DNA of 37,669 nt from a bacterium (GTDB lineage: Bacteria; SM23-31; JAUVVT01). Below the pieces are notes generated by a model. It was not told the DNA's origin, did no database searches, and saw only the letters and a program-made list of their open reading frames with translations. The stretch lies in the NCBI GenBank assembly GCA_030616165.1, contig JAUWXV010000005.1, positions 1-37,669 on the forward strand, given 5' to 3'. Below, piece after piece: positions 10,436 to 19,632 of the stretch (position 1 is its first letter; every line of letters begins with the position of its first letter). Position numbers and translations under genes: made by a program.

Positions 10436-10489
10436 CTGCTTTTGAAAAAGAAGTAAGCAACCCAAAGGACCCGCCTATGGCGGGGAAAA
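10436..10489 (-). repeat. 54-bp interspersed repeat, copy in opposite orientation to 24530-24583
   Basis: Reverse complement TTTTCCCCGCCATAGGCGGGTCCTTTGGGTTGCTTACTTCTTTTTCAAAAGCAG matches 24530-24583 at about 49/54 positions. Confidence 0.88.
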
Positions 10490-10498
10490 CTTACTGAT

Positions 10499-10533
10499 AT
10501 CACTTATTCCTTGCTATGCAAGGAATAAGTGAT
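10499..10533. repeat. Long perfect hairpin ATCACTTATTCCTTGC-TAT-GCAAGGAATAAGTGAT (16-bp arms)
   Basis: Direct reading; related CTTATTCCTT/AAGGAATAAG hairpin at 13305-13331. Confidence 0.92.
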
Positions 10534-10599
10534 GAGTTAAAAGTTTCTTTGTGTAATTTCTTCGTAAAGAAAGTATGGACTTTAAAAAGTAGATAGATT

Positions 10600-11466
10600 G
10601 TGAGTATATTAGTTAATGAAGATACGAGAGTGGTGGTTCAGGGCATAACCGGCAGCGAGGGTTCATTTCATACGAGAGGTATGATTGAATATGGAACAAA
10701 AGTGGCGGCGGGTGTTACCCCAGGAAAAGGGGGGCAGAAATTTGACGGTATTGACATATTTAACACGGTAGAAGAGGCAGTAACAGAGAAGGGTGCGAAT
10801 GCTTCAGCAGTATTTGTGCCATCCCCATTTGCAGCAGATGCTATTCTGGAAGCTGCTGATGCAGGAATTAAACTTATTGTCTGCATTACTGAAGGGATTC
10901 CCACTGTTGATATGGTTAAAGTATTTGAATTCCTGAAAGATAAAAAAACTAGATTGATAGGTCCTAATTGCCCCGGAATAATATCCCCGGGAAAATGCAA
11001 GGTCGGAATTATGCCGGGATTTATTCATAAAGAGGGTTCTATAGGAGTTGTCTCAAGAAGCGGTACTTTAACTTATGAGGCGGTGTATCAACTGACAAAC
11101 CTCGGTATCGGTCAATCGACATGCATAGGAATCGGGGGTGATCCGGTTGTCGGTCTGAGGTTTACCGATTTACTTGAACTTTTTCAGGAGGATGAACAAA
11201 CCGAAGCAGTGGTTCTTATTGGTGAGATTGGCGGAACTGCAGAAGAAGATGCTGCAGAACTGATAAAAAATAAGATAACAAAACCGGTGGTGAGTTTTAT
11301 TGCCGGACAAACTGCGCCACCGGGACGAAGGATGGGGCATGCCGGGGCTATAATTTCAGGTGGAAAAGGCACTGCAAAAGAAAAAATAGAGACATTGAAA
11401 AAAGCGGGAAGTGTAGTCTGTAATAATCCATCTGAAATTGGTATTAGAGTAAAGGAGATTATTTAA
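10600..11466 (+). CDS. sucD: Succinyl-CoA synthetase (ADP-forming) alpha subunit
   Basis: [45 protein letters not shown], catalytic [24 protein letters not shown] start. Confidence 0.97.
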   Translation: MSILVNEDTRVVVQGITGSEGSFHTRGMIEYGTKVAAGVTPGKGGQKFDGIDIFNTVEEAVTEKGANASAVFVPSPFAADAILEAADAGIKLIVCITEGIPTVDMVKVFEFLKDKKTRLIGPNCPGIISPGKCKVGIMPGFIHKEGSIGVVSRSGTLTYEAVYQLTNLGIGQSTCIGIGGDPVVGLRFTDLLELFQEDEQTEAVVLIGEIGGTAEEDAAELIKNKITKPVVSFIAGQTAPPGRRMGHAGAIISGGKGTAKEKIETLKKAGSVVCNNPSEIGIRVKEII

Positions 11467-11493
11467 ATGTGGTTATATGAGTTATTATAATGG

Positions 11494-11516
11494 TAAGTCA
11501 GAAATTTCTGTCTTAT
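11494..11516. repeat. Degenerate REP-like palindrome TAAGTCAGAAATTTCTGTCTTA
   Basis: Palindrome with a T/T mismatch, 30 bp after the sucD stop. Confidence 0.55.
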
Positions 11517-11555
11517 CAAAATGAATTATAAAAACGTAGAAAAGTATGTTCTAAA

Positions 11556-11697
11556 GTTTGTTGTTTTTTATTTCTGGACAGACAAGAATGTCTGTCCTAC
11601 CAGTTTGTTGTTTTTTATTTCTGGACAGACAAGAATGTCTGTCCTACCAGTTTTTTGTTTTTTTATTTATGGGCAGACAAGAATGTCTGTCCTACCA
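11556..11697 (+). repeat. Three tandem copies (47, 47, 48 bp) of T-rich spacer + GGACAGACA-AGAA-TGTCTGTCCTACCA hairpin
   Basis: Units 11556-11602, 11603-11649, 11650-11697; first two identical, third slightly diverged (GGGCAGACA). Confidence 0.95.
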
Positions 11698-11767
11698 GTT
11701 TTCGGGTTTTATTGTAATATTGATAAAATAACAATATAGTAAAAAAGATAGTGGCAGATAACGGTGA

Positions 11768-11787
11768 GTCAGACATTCCTCTCTGAC
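11768..11787 (-). repeat. Degenerate REP-like hairpin GTCAGACATTCCTCTCTGAC
   Basis: Matches family with a weakened stem. Confidence 0.6.
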
Positions 11788-11877
11788 AAAAAGTAAAGGA
11801 TGTTATTTAAGTTTTTTTTATATAATCAATCTTGAGAAAAATGTAAATTTTTTATCAAAATTCAGCAGTTGAAAAAG

Positions 11878-12306
11878 ATGGGAAACCGAACTTTATGTTT
11901 ATTGAAACCTGATTGTATTGAAAGTGGATTAATAGGAGCAGTTATACAACATCTTGAGAATGATGGGTTTAAAATATATTCTGCAAAAATGGTATATATG
12001 ACAAGAGAGGTTGCTGAAGAGTTTTATTCGGTTCATAAAGGGGAAAGTTTTTTTGTTGACCTTGTAAATTTCATGGTATCCGGAAGGTCGTTTGCAATGG
12101 TTTTGGAAAGGGAAAATGCGGTTGAGAAATTGCGTGAGGTTATTGGAGCGACTGACCCTAAGGAGGCAAAAGAGGGAACTATAAGGTTTAAGTATGCAGA
12201 AAATAAACAGAATAATATCATTCATGCTTCGGATAAGGAAGAAAATGCTGAAAGAGAGATAAGATTATTTTTTTCGAATAAAGAACTTATTGAAAATGGG
12301 ATGTAA
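11878..12306 (+). CDS. ndk: Nucleoside diphosphate kinase
   Basis: RTLCLLKPDCIESGLIGAV, GATDPKEAKEGTIRFKYA, NIIHASD active-site His. ATG at 11878 preferred over the track's TTG at 11869. Confidence 0.92.
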   Translation: MGNRTLCLLKPDCIESGLIGAVIQHLENDGFKIYSAKMVYMTREVAEEFYSVHKGESFFVDLVNFMVSGRSFAMVLERENAVEKLREVIGATDPKEAKEGTIRFKYAENKQNNIIHASDKEENAEREIRLFFSNKELIENGM

Positions 12307-12373
12307 AAGATATTTGTAGGACCAGATTTGTTAAAAATAATTGCATTTAATAAGTGAAATCGAGAGGAGTAGA

Positions 12374-13264
12374 ATGGAATTGGGTCGGGGAAAATATGAC
12401 CGATTAGTATTTCAAAAAGTGGGGGTTATAGGGGCTGGAACTATGGGGCAGGGAATTGCACAAACAATTTCTCAGAAGGGCATTTCAGTTAAAATATTAG
12501 AAAGAAGCACAAAAAATCTAAAAATTGGACTGAATGAACTTTCTTTGGCTCTGGATAAAGAAATCGAAAGGTGGGGGATAACCGAATCTGAGAAGAAGGC
12601 GATTCTTTCGAGGATAGACGGGACTGTGGATTTAAAGGAAATCAAGAATGTAGATATGGTAGTTGAGGCTATTACAGAGAATCTTTCAGCAAAAAGAGAA
12701 CTCTTCAAAGAAATCGATAAAATATGTCCCCCTGAAACAATTTTTATTACAAACACTTCAACCTTAAACATTTCTGAAATTGCCGAGGTTACAAAAAGAG
12801 CCGATAAGATTATTGGAATGCATTTTTTGACTCCGGTACCAAAAATACCAGTGGTGGAACTTATAAGGGGATTGAAGACGTCCGATGAAACATATTTAAA
12901 GGTTAAAAAGTTTGCAGAAACATTGGAAAAGACAGCAGTTGAAGTTTATGAATATCCAGGTTATGTTACCACAAGGGTTATTATTCCATTATTGAATGAA
13001 GCAATGCATGTTTTGATGGAGGGAGTTGCAACTGCCGAGGGAATTGATACGGCTATAAAATTGGGATTTAATTTTAATATGGGTCCCCTTGCCCTTGCAG
13101 ATATGATGGGACTCGATGTGGTTATGGAATGTATGGAGGCGTTATTCAAAGAATTAGGTGACTTGAAATACAAACCTTGTCCAATTTTGAGAAAACTTGT
13201 TAGAGAAGGACATCTTGGAAGAAAGAGCGGTAAAGGTTTTTTTGAATATCCTAAATTACAATGA
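12374..13264 (+). CDS. 3-hydroxyacyl-CoA dehydrogenase (3-hydroxybutyryl-CoA dehydrogenase family)
   Basis: VGVIGAGTMGQGIAQTISQKG Rossmann motif, HFLTPVPKIPVVELIRG, GRKSGKGFFEY. Start moved to 12374 because of strong RBS GAGAGGAGTAGA-ATG. Confidence 0.92.
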   Translation: MELGRGKYDRLVFQKVGVIGAGTMGQGIAQTISQKGISVKILERSTKNLKIGLNELSLALDKEIERWGITESEKKAILSRIDGTVDLKEIKNVDMVVEAITENLSAKRELFKEIDKICPPETIFITNTSTLNISEIAEVTKRADKIIGMHFLTPVPKIPVVELIRGLKTSDETYLKVKKFAETLEKTAVEVYEYPGYVTTRVIIPLLNEAMHVLMEGVATAEGIDTAIKLGFNFNMGPLALADMMGLDVVMECMEALFKELGDLKYKPCPILRKLVREGHLGRKSGKGFFEYPKLQ

Positions 13265-13304
13265 TAAGTATAAAGTTTTTTTGCATAGGTATAGAAGCTT
13301 TGTT

Positions 13305-13331
13305 CTTATTCCTTGCAAAAAAAGGAATAAG
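13305..13331. repeat. Hairpin CTTATTCCTT-gcaaaaa-AAGGAATAAG
   Basis: Related to the long hairpin at 10499-10533. Confidence 0.75.
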
Positions 13332-13386
13332 GAATGGGTAGAAAGTTACTTTAACTACTTTCTTTACAATATGGCACGGCAAAAAG

Positions 13387-13413
13387 TGGAGACATGCCAT
13401 GGCATGTCTCTAC
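13387..13413 (-). repeat. Palindrome GAGACATGCCATGGCATGTCTC with trailing TAC
   Basis: 22-nt perfect palindrome 13389-13410; reverse strand reads GTAGAGACATGCCATGGCATGTCTC. Confidence 0.88.
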
Positions 13414-13540
13414 AATATTAAGGTAAATCCATATTTTACAATTGAATATTTTTGTAAAAAGATTTAAAAATAAATTATTTTGACTTTTTGCCTAATCATC
13501 TTTCAAAAGAAGTGAGCAGGTTTAATAGAGAAGGATTTTA

Positions 13541-14740
13541 ATGAAGATACTTGTTGTAAACTGCGGCAGTTCTACAATAAAATATCAATTGATTGAACTC
13601 GAAACCGAAAATGCTCTTGCAAAGGGCAAGGTTGAGCGCATAGGTATGGAAGGGGCTGTTCTGACTCATAAACCATTTGATAGAGATGAAATAAAAATCG
13701 GTGCAGAGATTATAGACCATAGTGCAGGAATAGAATATGTAATAAGTATCCTGCTCAGCAAGAATCATGGTGTAATAAAAAGGAAAGAGGAAATAGACGC
13801 AGTTGGTCATCGAGTTGTTCACGGCGGAGAGACATTTTCAGGTTCAGTGCTTATTAATGATGAGGTTTTGAAGCAAATCAGGGCATGTATTGAATACGCT
13901 CCTTTACACAATCCTCACAACCTTCGCGGGATAAATGCTTGTATAAAACTGTTGCCGGATATTCAGCAGGTGGCTGTGTTCGATACTGCATTTCATCAGA
14001 AAATGCCGAAAGTTGCATACATTTATGGAATTCCATATTCCCTTTATAAAAAATACAGTGTCAGGAGATATGGGTTTCACGGAACATCCCACTATTATGT
14101 TGCGAATAAGGCGGCTGAACTTTTGAAAAGAGATATAAATGAACTAAAGATAATTACCTGTCATCTTGGTAACGGCTGCAGTATAACTGCAGTAAAAAAA
14201 GGTGAATCTGTGGATACATCTATGGGATTTACACCACTTGAGGGGTTAATAATGGGAACGAGGTCTGGAGACATCGACCCGGCAGTATTGCTTTATATTA
14301 TGAGCCGAGAAGAACTTACTATGCAACAAGGAAATACACTTTTGAATAAGCACAGCGGACTGTTAGGTATATCCGGTATCAGCAGCGATATGCGTGACCT
14401 TGAAGAAGAAAGGGAAAACGGAAATAAAATGGCTGTTTTAGCGATTGATATTTTTTGCTATCGGATTAAAAAATATATAGGTGCTTATTTCGCATCCTTA
14501 GGAGGGGCTGATTCTATAGTATTTACCGGCGGGATTGGCGAAAATTCTTCCCTGATTAGAAAATTGTCTTTGTCTAATCTGGAATGCCTGGGTATTAATA
14601 TTGATGATGAAAAGAATGAATCAAATTCGAAAGAGGCAACGATTATTTCTAAAAACAATTCAAAGGTTACTATATTTGTTATCCCTACGAATGAAGAACT
14701 TGTAATAGCAAAGGAGACTATGAAATTTATAAACAATTAA
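13541..14740 (+). CDS. ackA: Acetate kinase
   Basis: MKILVVNCGSSTIKYQLIE, GHRVVHGGETFSGSV, VFDTAFHQKMPKVAYIYGIPY, RRYGFHGTSHYYV, FTGGIGENS. Confidence 0.96.
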   Translation: MKILVVNCGSSTIKYQLIELETENALAKGKVERIGMEGAVLTHKPFDRDEIKIGAEIIDHSAGIEYVISILLSKNHGVIKRKEEIDAVGHRVVHGGETFSGSVLINDEVLKQIRACIEYAPLHNPHNLRGINACIKLLPDIQQVAVFDTAFHQKMPKVAYIYGIPYSLYKKYSVRRYGFHGTSHYYVANKAAELLKRDINELKIITCHLGNGCSITAVKKGESVDTSMGFTPLEGLIMGTRSGDIDPAVLLYIMSREELTMQQGNTLLNKHSGLLGISGISSDMRDLEEERENGNKMAVLAIDIFCYRIKKYIGAYFASLGGADSIVFTGGIGENSSLIRKLSLSNLECLGINIDDEKNESNSKEATIISKNNSKVTIFVIPTNEELVIAKETMKFINN

Positions 14741-14757
14741 AATTTAATATAAGTATT

Positions 14758-14773
14758 TTGGTCACAAGACCAA
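14758..14773. repeat. Hairpin TTGGTC-ACAA-GACCAA
   Basis: Reverse-orientation relative of the hairpin at 15-42. Confidence 0.8.
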
Positions 14774-14845
14774 CATACAGCCTGACATTGTATTAGACTT
14801 TTTCGGCACTCTCGAATGGTTAAAATTTTTTTACGAAGGGTTAAA

Positions 14846-15361
14846 ATGTTTATTAAATTAGCCCATTTGGAAGAGGGCACACATGTTTTTACAGAAAAGG
14901 ATAATGCAGAAACTGTCGGGCTTGATAAAAAGATGTTTGCTGAAGATGTTTCTACAAAGGTCACGGTCGATAAAAGGGGTGTAAATTACTATTTGAATAT
15001 TTTGTCAAGTGCAGTTGGAGAATTTTGCTGTGACAGATGTCTTGAAAAGTTTACAAAAGAGATAATCTCTGAATCAAATATAATATATACAGAGGATATA
15101 ACTCTGGTCGATATGAAGAATAAGGATGAACTCAGATATATACGTAACGAAGAAGAAGATATTGATATATCAGAAGATATAAGACAGTTAATATCGCTTT
15201 CTGTTCCCCTTAAGATGCTGTGCAGTGAAAAGTGTAAAGGGTTGTGTCCGCATTGTGGGAAGAATCTGAATTTTGGTGATTGTGACTGTAAAAATGAGAT
15301 AATAGACCCCAGATGGGAAAAACTCAAGGGTTTGAAATTTAATATCAATAAAAAGGAGTAA
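14846..15361 (+). CDS. YceD/DUF177-family protein (23S rRNA accumulation protein-like)
   Basis: CDRCLEKF ... CSEKCKGLCPHCGKNLNFGDCDC signature, directly upstream of rpmF. ATG at 14846 with GAAGGG RBS preferred over 14816. Confidence 0.85.
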   Translation: MFIKLAHLEEGTHVFTEKDNAETVGLDKKMFAEDVSTKVTVDKRGVNYYLNILSSAVGEFCCDRCLEKFTKEIISESNIIYTEDITLVDMKNKDELRYIRNEEEDIDISEDIRQLISLSVPLKMLCSEKCKGLCPHCGKNLNFGDCDCKNEIIDPRWEKLKGLKFNINKKE

Positions 15362-15364
15362 ACA

Positions 15365-15544
15365 GTGCCACTTCCGAAGAGAAGACATTCAAGAGCCAGG
15401 GGTAGAAAGAGGAGAACACACTGGAAGTTAAGTGCACCGACACTGATGGAATGTCCCCACTGCCATCAACCTAAACTCCCTCACCATGTTTGTCCTAACT
15501 GTGGATACTATGGTGAGAAGGAGATTTATTTTCCAAAGGAGTAA
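15365..15544 (+). CDS. rpmF: 50S ribosomal protein L32 (59 aa; absent from the supplied ORF track)
   Basis: GTG start; translation (V)PLPKRRHSRARGRKRRTHWKLSAPTLMECPHCHQPKLPHHVCPNCGYYGEKEIYFPKE with L32 zinc ribbon. Confidence 0.96.
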   Translation: MPLPKRRHSRARGRKRRTHWKLSAPTLMECPHCHQPKLPHHVCPNCGYYGEKEIYFPKE

Positions 15545-15564
15545 TTTTCTGAAAGGAGAAATTT

Positions 15565-16560
15565 TTGAGGAAAATAGCTATTGATGGGATGGGCGGCGAT
15601 AAAGCACCGGTGTCAATAGTCCAGGGAGCTGTAAATGCTGTCCAGGAGTCGAAAGGGAAATTCGAGGTTGTGCTTGTTGGAGAAAAAAACTGTATTGAGG
15701 AAGAGTTAAAGAAATACAATAATGTTTCGGCAAATATATCTGTTTTTCATGCTCCTGAGACTATAAATATGTCTGAATCTCCAACAGAGGCCTTGAAGAA
15801 AAAAGTAAATTCCTCTATTCAAGTTTTGACAAGACTTATGAAAGATGGCGAGGTTGATGGTGTTATCAGTGCAGGTAATACCGGAGCTTTTACAGCATCC
15901 TGTCTTTTGACGGCAGGAAAGATTGAAGGGGTAAAAAGACCTACTATTGGAACATTTACACCTTGCGAAAAAGGAGTTGGATTTTTACTCGATGTAGGTG
16001 CAAATCCAGAATGCAGACCCCTGCATCTTCTACAATTTGCTATTATGGGAAGTATATTTGTGGAATATATGCTCAAGAGAAAAAGTCCAAGGGTTGGTAT
16101 TTTGAATATCGGAGAAGAAAGTTCAAAAGGAAATGAATTATATATTGAAACGTATAGACTTTTAAAAGAGAGCCCTCTTAATTTTATAGGGAATATTGAG
16201 GGAAGAGATATTCTTAAAGGTATAGCAGATGTAGTTGTTTGTGATGGATTTGTGGGGAATATTATTCTTAAATATACTGAGAGTTTTTTTGAAATATTTC
16301 GGGGAAAGTTAAAAGAAAATACTGGAAACAGCATATGGTCAAAACTTGGATTATTTCTATTGTCACCGGCATTGGGAAAGATGATGAAAGAATTTGATTA
16401 TCAGGAATATGGAGGAGCGCCGCTTTTAGGTATTAATGGTGTTGCTATAATCTGTCATGGAGACTCTTCACCAAAAGCCATTATGAATGCTATCCAGAGA
16501 GCTGACTTGATGATAGAAAGAAAAGTAAATGAACATATAAAAATGAGGATAAAAAGTTAA
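15565..16560 (+). CDS. plsX: Phosphate acyltransferase PlsX
   Basis: IAIDGMGGDKAPVSIVQGAV, GVISAGNTGAFTA, EYGGAPLLGINGVAIICHG; TTG start with AGGAG RBS. Confidence 0.97.
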   Translation: MRKIAIDGMGGDKAPVSIVQGAVNAVQESKGKFEVVLVGEKNCIEEELKKYNNVSANISVFHAPETINMSESPTEALKKKVNSSIQVLTRLMKDGEVDGVISAGNTGAFTASCLLTAGKIEGVKRPTIGTFTPCEKGVGFLLDVGANPECRPLHLLQFAIMGSIFVEYMLKRKSPRVGILNIGEESSKGNELYIETYRLLKESPLNFIGNIEGRDILKGIADVVVCDGFVGNIILKYTESFFEIFRGKLKENTGNSIWSKLGLFLLSPALGKMMKEFDYQEYGGAPLLGINGVAIICHGDSSPKAIMNAIQRADLMIERKVNEHIKMRIKS

Positions 16561-17559
16561 ATGTTAGAAGTTAATATAAAACCGGTATCAATGATTGCGG
16601 GGACGGGTTCGTATCTCCCGAGTAGAGTTCTTTCTAACTTTGATTTGGAGAAGATGGTTAATACTTCTGATGAATGGATAAAGGTGCGGACCGGGATAGA
16701 ATACCGTGCTATTGTTGAAGATGGAGTTATTACATCTGACCTCTGCAAAGAAGCCAGTTTAGAAGCCCTCGATGAGGCAAAAGTTTTACCCGAAGAGTTA
16801 GACATTATTGTCGTAGGGACTATAACCGGAGATGTAAAGTTTCCTTCTACCGCCTGTTATGTCCAAAAAAAGATTGGTGCAAAAAATGCGGTAGCTTTTG
16901 ATTTGGGGGCTGCCTGTTGTGGATTTTTATACGGGATAAGTATTGCTGACCATATGATGAAGAGCACCCGCTATAAGAACATTCTTGTATTGGGTGGGGA
17001 GATATTATCCTCTATTACCAACTGGAAGGACCGTAATACCTGTGTGTTATTCGGAGATGGGGCTGGTGCATGCGTAATAAAAAGGTCTGATGGCAAAAAG
17101 GGAATTCTGGGAACGTATATAAAAAGTGATGGCACACTCTCCGAACTCCTTACAATGCCCGGCGGAGGGACAAAGTATCCTGATCCTTCATCTGTACCTG
17201 ATGAGAAGATGAATTTTATCAATATGGAAGGGAGAGAGGTTTTTAAACATGCTGTTATTAATATGACAGAAGCCGGAAAATTGATTCTTAAAGAGGTTGG
17301 GCTAAAAAGTTCAGATGTAGATATTTTGATTCCTCATCAAGCAAATATGAGAATAATTGAGGCGGTGGCAAAAAAGATTGATATTCCTAAAGAGAGGGTA
17401 TTTATTAATCTTAATAAATACGGAAATACTTCTGCTGCCTCAATTCCTATTGCTTTAAATGAGGCAAGAAAAGAGGGAAGAATAAAAGAGGGTGATATAT
17501 GCCTGATGGTGGTTTTTGGAGGCGGGTTTACATGGGGTTCTGCTGTGGTGAGATTTTAA
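16561..17559 (+). CDS. fabH: 3-oxoacyl-ACP synthase III
   Basis: GTGSYLPSRVLSN, DLGAACCGFLYGI (active Cys), IPHQANMRIIEA, NKYGNTSAASIPIAL. Confidence 0.97.
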   Translation: MLEVNIKPVSMIAGTGSYLPSRVLSNFDLEKMVNTSDEWIKVRTGIEYRAIVEDGVITSDLCKEASLEALDEAKVLPEELDIIVVGTITGDVKFPSTACYVQKKIGAKNAVAFDLGAACCGFLYGISIADHMMKSTRYKNILVLGGEILSSITNWKDRNTCVLFGDGAGACVIKRSDGKKGILGTYIKSDGTLSELLTMPGGGTKYPDPSSVPDEKMNFINMEGREVFKHAVINMTEAGKLILKEVGLKSSDVDILIPHQANMRIIEAVAKKIDIPKERVFINLNKYGNTSAASIPIALNEARKEGRIKEGDICLMVVFGGGFTWGSAVVRF

Positions 17560-17584
17560 TAATTTATATCAGATTTTTATTTTT

Positions 17585-18526
17585 ATGGGATATATGAAAA
17601 AGATATCATTTTTGTTTCCCGGACAAGGTTCGCAATATGTTGGGATGGGAAATGATTTATACCATAAATTTGATATGGCAAAGGAGATTTACGAAAGGGC
17701 AGAGGCTATACTCGGGTATGATATAAAAGAGATTTGTTTTAATGGTCCATCTGAGGAGTTAAAGAGAACAGAAATTTGTCAGCCTGCAATATTTTTGCAT
17801 TCGATAATACTCTTTAAATTATTAAGAGAGAAGGGAGTAGAAATAGATTGTGTTGCCGGTCATAGTCTCGGAGAGTATGTTTCACTTACAGCAGCAGGTT
17901 CATTGGATTTTGAAAATGGGCTGAGGCTCGTAAAGAAAAGGGGAGAGCTTATAAAGGAAGCAAGTGAACGCAATCCGGGCAGTATGGCTGCCATAATCGG
18001 TCTGGACAGAAAAAAGGTAAGAAAAATTTGTAAAGATTTAAGTAAAAAGGGTGTTCTTCAACCTGTTAACTATAATTCTCCAGGGCAGATTGTTATGTCT
18101 GGTTCAAAGGAGCTGATTTCTCAGGCAATAGGACTTGCTAAATCTGAGGGCGCTATAAGGGTACTCGAATTAGAAGTCAGCGGTGCTTTTCATACCGTGT
18201 TTATGAAAAAGGCTTATGATGGGATTCAGAAATATCTGGAAAATTTCTCAATCATGAGACCCAAGGTTCCAATTATTTCTAATGTAACCGTAAAACCAAT
18301 GACCAAACCAAATGATATTAAGAAGAACATCGCTCAACAATTAATAAGCCCGGTTATGTGGGAAGATTCTATGAGATATATGATTGATAAAGGGACGGAT
18401 ATTTTTATTGAAGTAGGTCCCGGAAGGGTTTTAAGGGGGCTTTTAAAAAGGATAGATAAGAACGCTGTTTGCCTTGGAGTTGACAGGGCAGATGATCTCG
18501 ATAAATTGGATGAGATTTTCAATTAA
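17585..18526 (+). CDS. fabD: Malonyl-CoA:ACP transacylase
   Basis: FLFPGQGSQYVGMG, CVAGHSLGEYVSLTAAG, SGAFHTVFM. Confidence 0.97.
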   Translation: MGYMKKISFLFPGQGSQYVGMGNDLYHKFDMAKEIYERAEAILGYDIKEICFNGPSEELKRTEICQPAIFLHSIILFKLLREKGVEIDCVAGHSLGEYVSLTAAGSLDFENGLRLVKKRGELIKEASERNPGSMAAIIGLDRKKVRKICKDLSKKGVLQPVNYNSPGQIVMSGSKELISQAIGLAKSEGAIRVLELEVSGAFHTVFMKKAYDGIQKYLENFSIMRPKVPIISNVTVKPMTKPNDIKKNIAQQLISPVMWEDSMRYMIDKGTDIFIEVGPGRVLRGLLKRIDKNAVCLGVDRADDLDKLDEIFN

Positions 18527-18560
18527 AAATAAAGATATAACTTAGTTCAATTGAATTAAT

Positions 18561-19307
18561 ATGGGTATATTAGAAAAAAAGAGTGTTATTGTTACGGGAG
18601 CGGGTAGAGGGATAGGCAGAGTGATAGCAGTGGAATTGGCAAAAGAGGGAGGATGGGTTGTTGTTTCGGATATTGATGAAAAAACTGCTTTTAAAGCGGT
18701 TGATGAGATATGTATGTCGGGTGGGAGAGCGGTGTCTGCTGTAGGAGATGTTTCTAACTTTGACGATGCAAAAAATATAGTGAACAAGGCGGTAGAGGAG
18801 TTTTCCGGTTTGGATATACTTGTTAACAATGCTGGTATCGTGAGAGATAATCTGATTATGAGGATGTCTGATGAGGAGTGGGATTCGGTGATAAATGTCA
18901 ATCTAAAAGGGGTATTTAACCTAATAAAGGCGGCAAGCAGAATTATGCTTAAGAGAAAATATGGAAAAATAATAAATATATCTTCGGTAGTTGGGATAAT
19001 GGGTAATGCTGGTCAGGCTAATTATTCGGCATCAAAAGCAGGAATTATTGGATTAACCAGGTCAGCTGCGAAGGAATTTGCGTCGAGAAATGTATGTGTA
19101 AATGCAGTAGCACCTGGATATATTGAAACAGATATGACAAAAAATCTACCAGAAGAAGTAAAGAATGCTTTTCTTAAATCTATTCCTCTTAATCGACCAG
19201 GTAGTGTTGAGGATGTTGCCAGAGTTGTGAAGTTTCTTGCATCGCCTGGCTCTGATTATATTACTGGACAGGTGATACAGGTTGACGGAGGAATGGTTAT
19301 GGCATGA
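18561..19307 (+). CDS. fabG: 3-oxoacyl-ACP reductase
   Basis: SDR TGAGRGIGR, NNAGIVRDN, YSASKAGIIGLTRSAAKE, ITGQVIQVDGGMVM. Confidence 0.96.
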   Translation: MGILEKKSVIVTGAGRGIGRVIAVELAKEGGWVVVSDIDEKTAFKAVDEICMSGGRAVSAVGDVSNFDDAKNIVNKAVEEFSGLDILVNNAGIVRDNLIMRMSDEEWDSVINVNLKGVFNLIKAASRIMLKRKYGKIINISSVVGIMGNAGQANYSASKAGIIGLTRSAAKEFASRNVCVNAVAPGYIETDMTKNLPEEVKNAFLKSIPLNRPGSVEDVARVVKFLASPGSDYITGQVIQVDGGMVMA

Positions 19308-19361
19308 AATTGGTGTTGATATTAAAATTGTTGTTTAATAAAAAATAAAGGGAGGTAAAAT

Positions 19362-19619
19362 ATGTCAGAAATTTCTCCAGAGGAAAGAGTTAAGGAAATT
19401 ATAGTAGAACAATTAAGTGTCAATCCGAGCGAAGTTACCAATGAAGCCTCATTTATAGAGGATTTAGGAGCAGATTCACTTGATACTGTGGAACTCGTGA
19501 TGGCTTTTGAAGAGGAATTCGATATTGAGATACCAGATGAGGAAGCAGAAAAATTAACTAATGTGGGTCAAGCAATTGAGTATTTAAAAAAGAAACTGGC
19601 TGGAAAAGAAGATAAATAG
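19362..19619 (+). CDS. acpP: Acyl carrier protein
   Basis: [33 protein letters not shown] phosphopantetheine site. Confidence 0.98.
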   Translation: MSEISPEERVKEIIVEQLSVNPSEVTNEASFIEDLGADSLDTVELVMAFEEEFDIEIPDEEAEKLTNVGQAIEYLKKKLAGKEDK

Positions 19620-19632
19620 AAAAGGTTGACAG

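Noticed and set aside
11556-11697. CRISPR array
   Set aside because: The repeated palindrome is in tandem with nearly identical spacers, with only three units and no cas genes, so it is a tandem repeat.
11521-11739. 72-aa + strand ORF with internal protein repeats (SGQTRMSVLPVF)
   Set aside because: The repetitive peptide is a by-product of the 47-bp tandem hairpin array; no homology-like features.
13197-13421. 74-aa + strand ORF overlapping the end of the hydroxyacyl-CoA dehydrogenase gene
   Set aside because: Out of frame with a confident CDS and continues through hairpin repeats.
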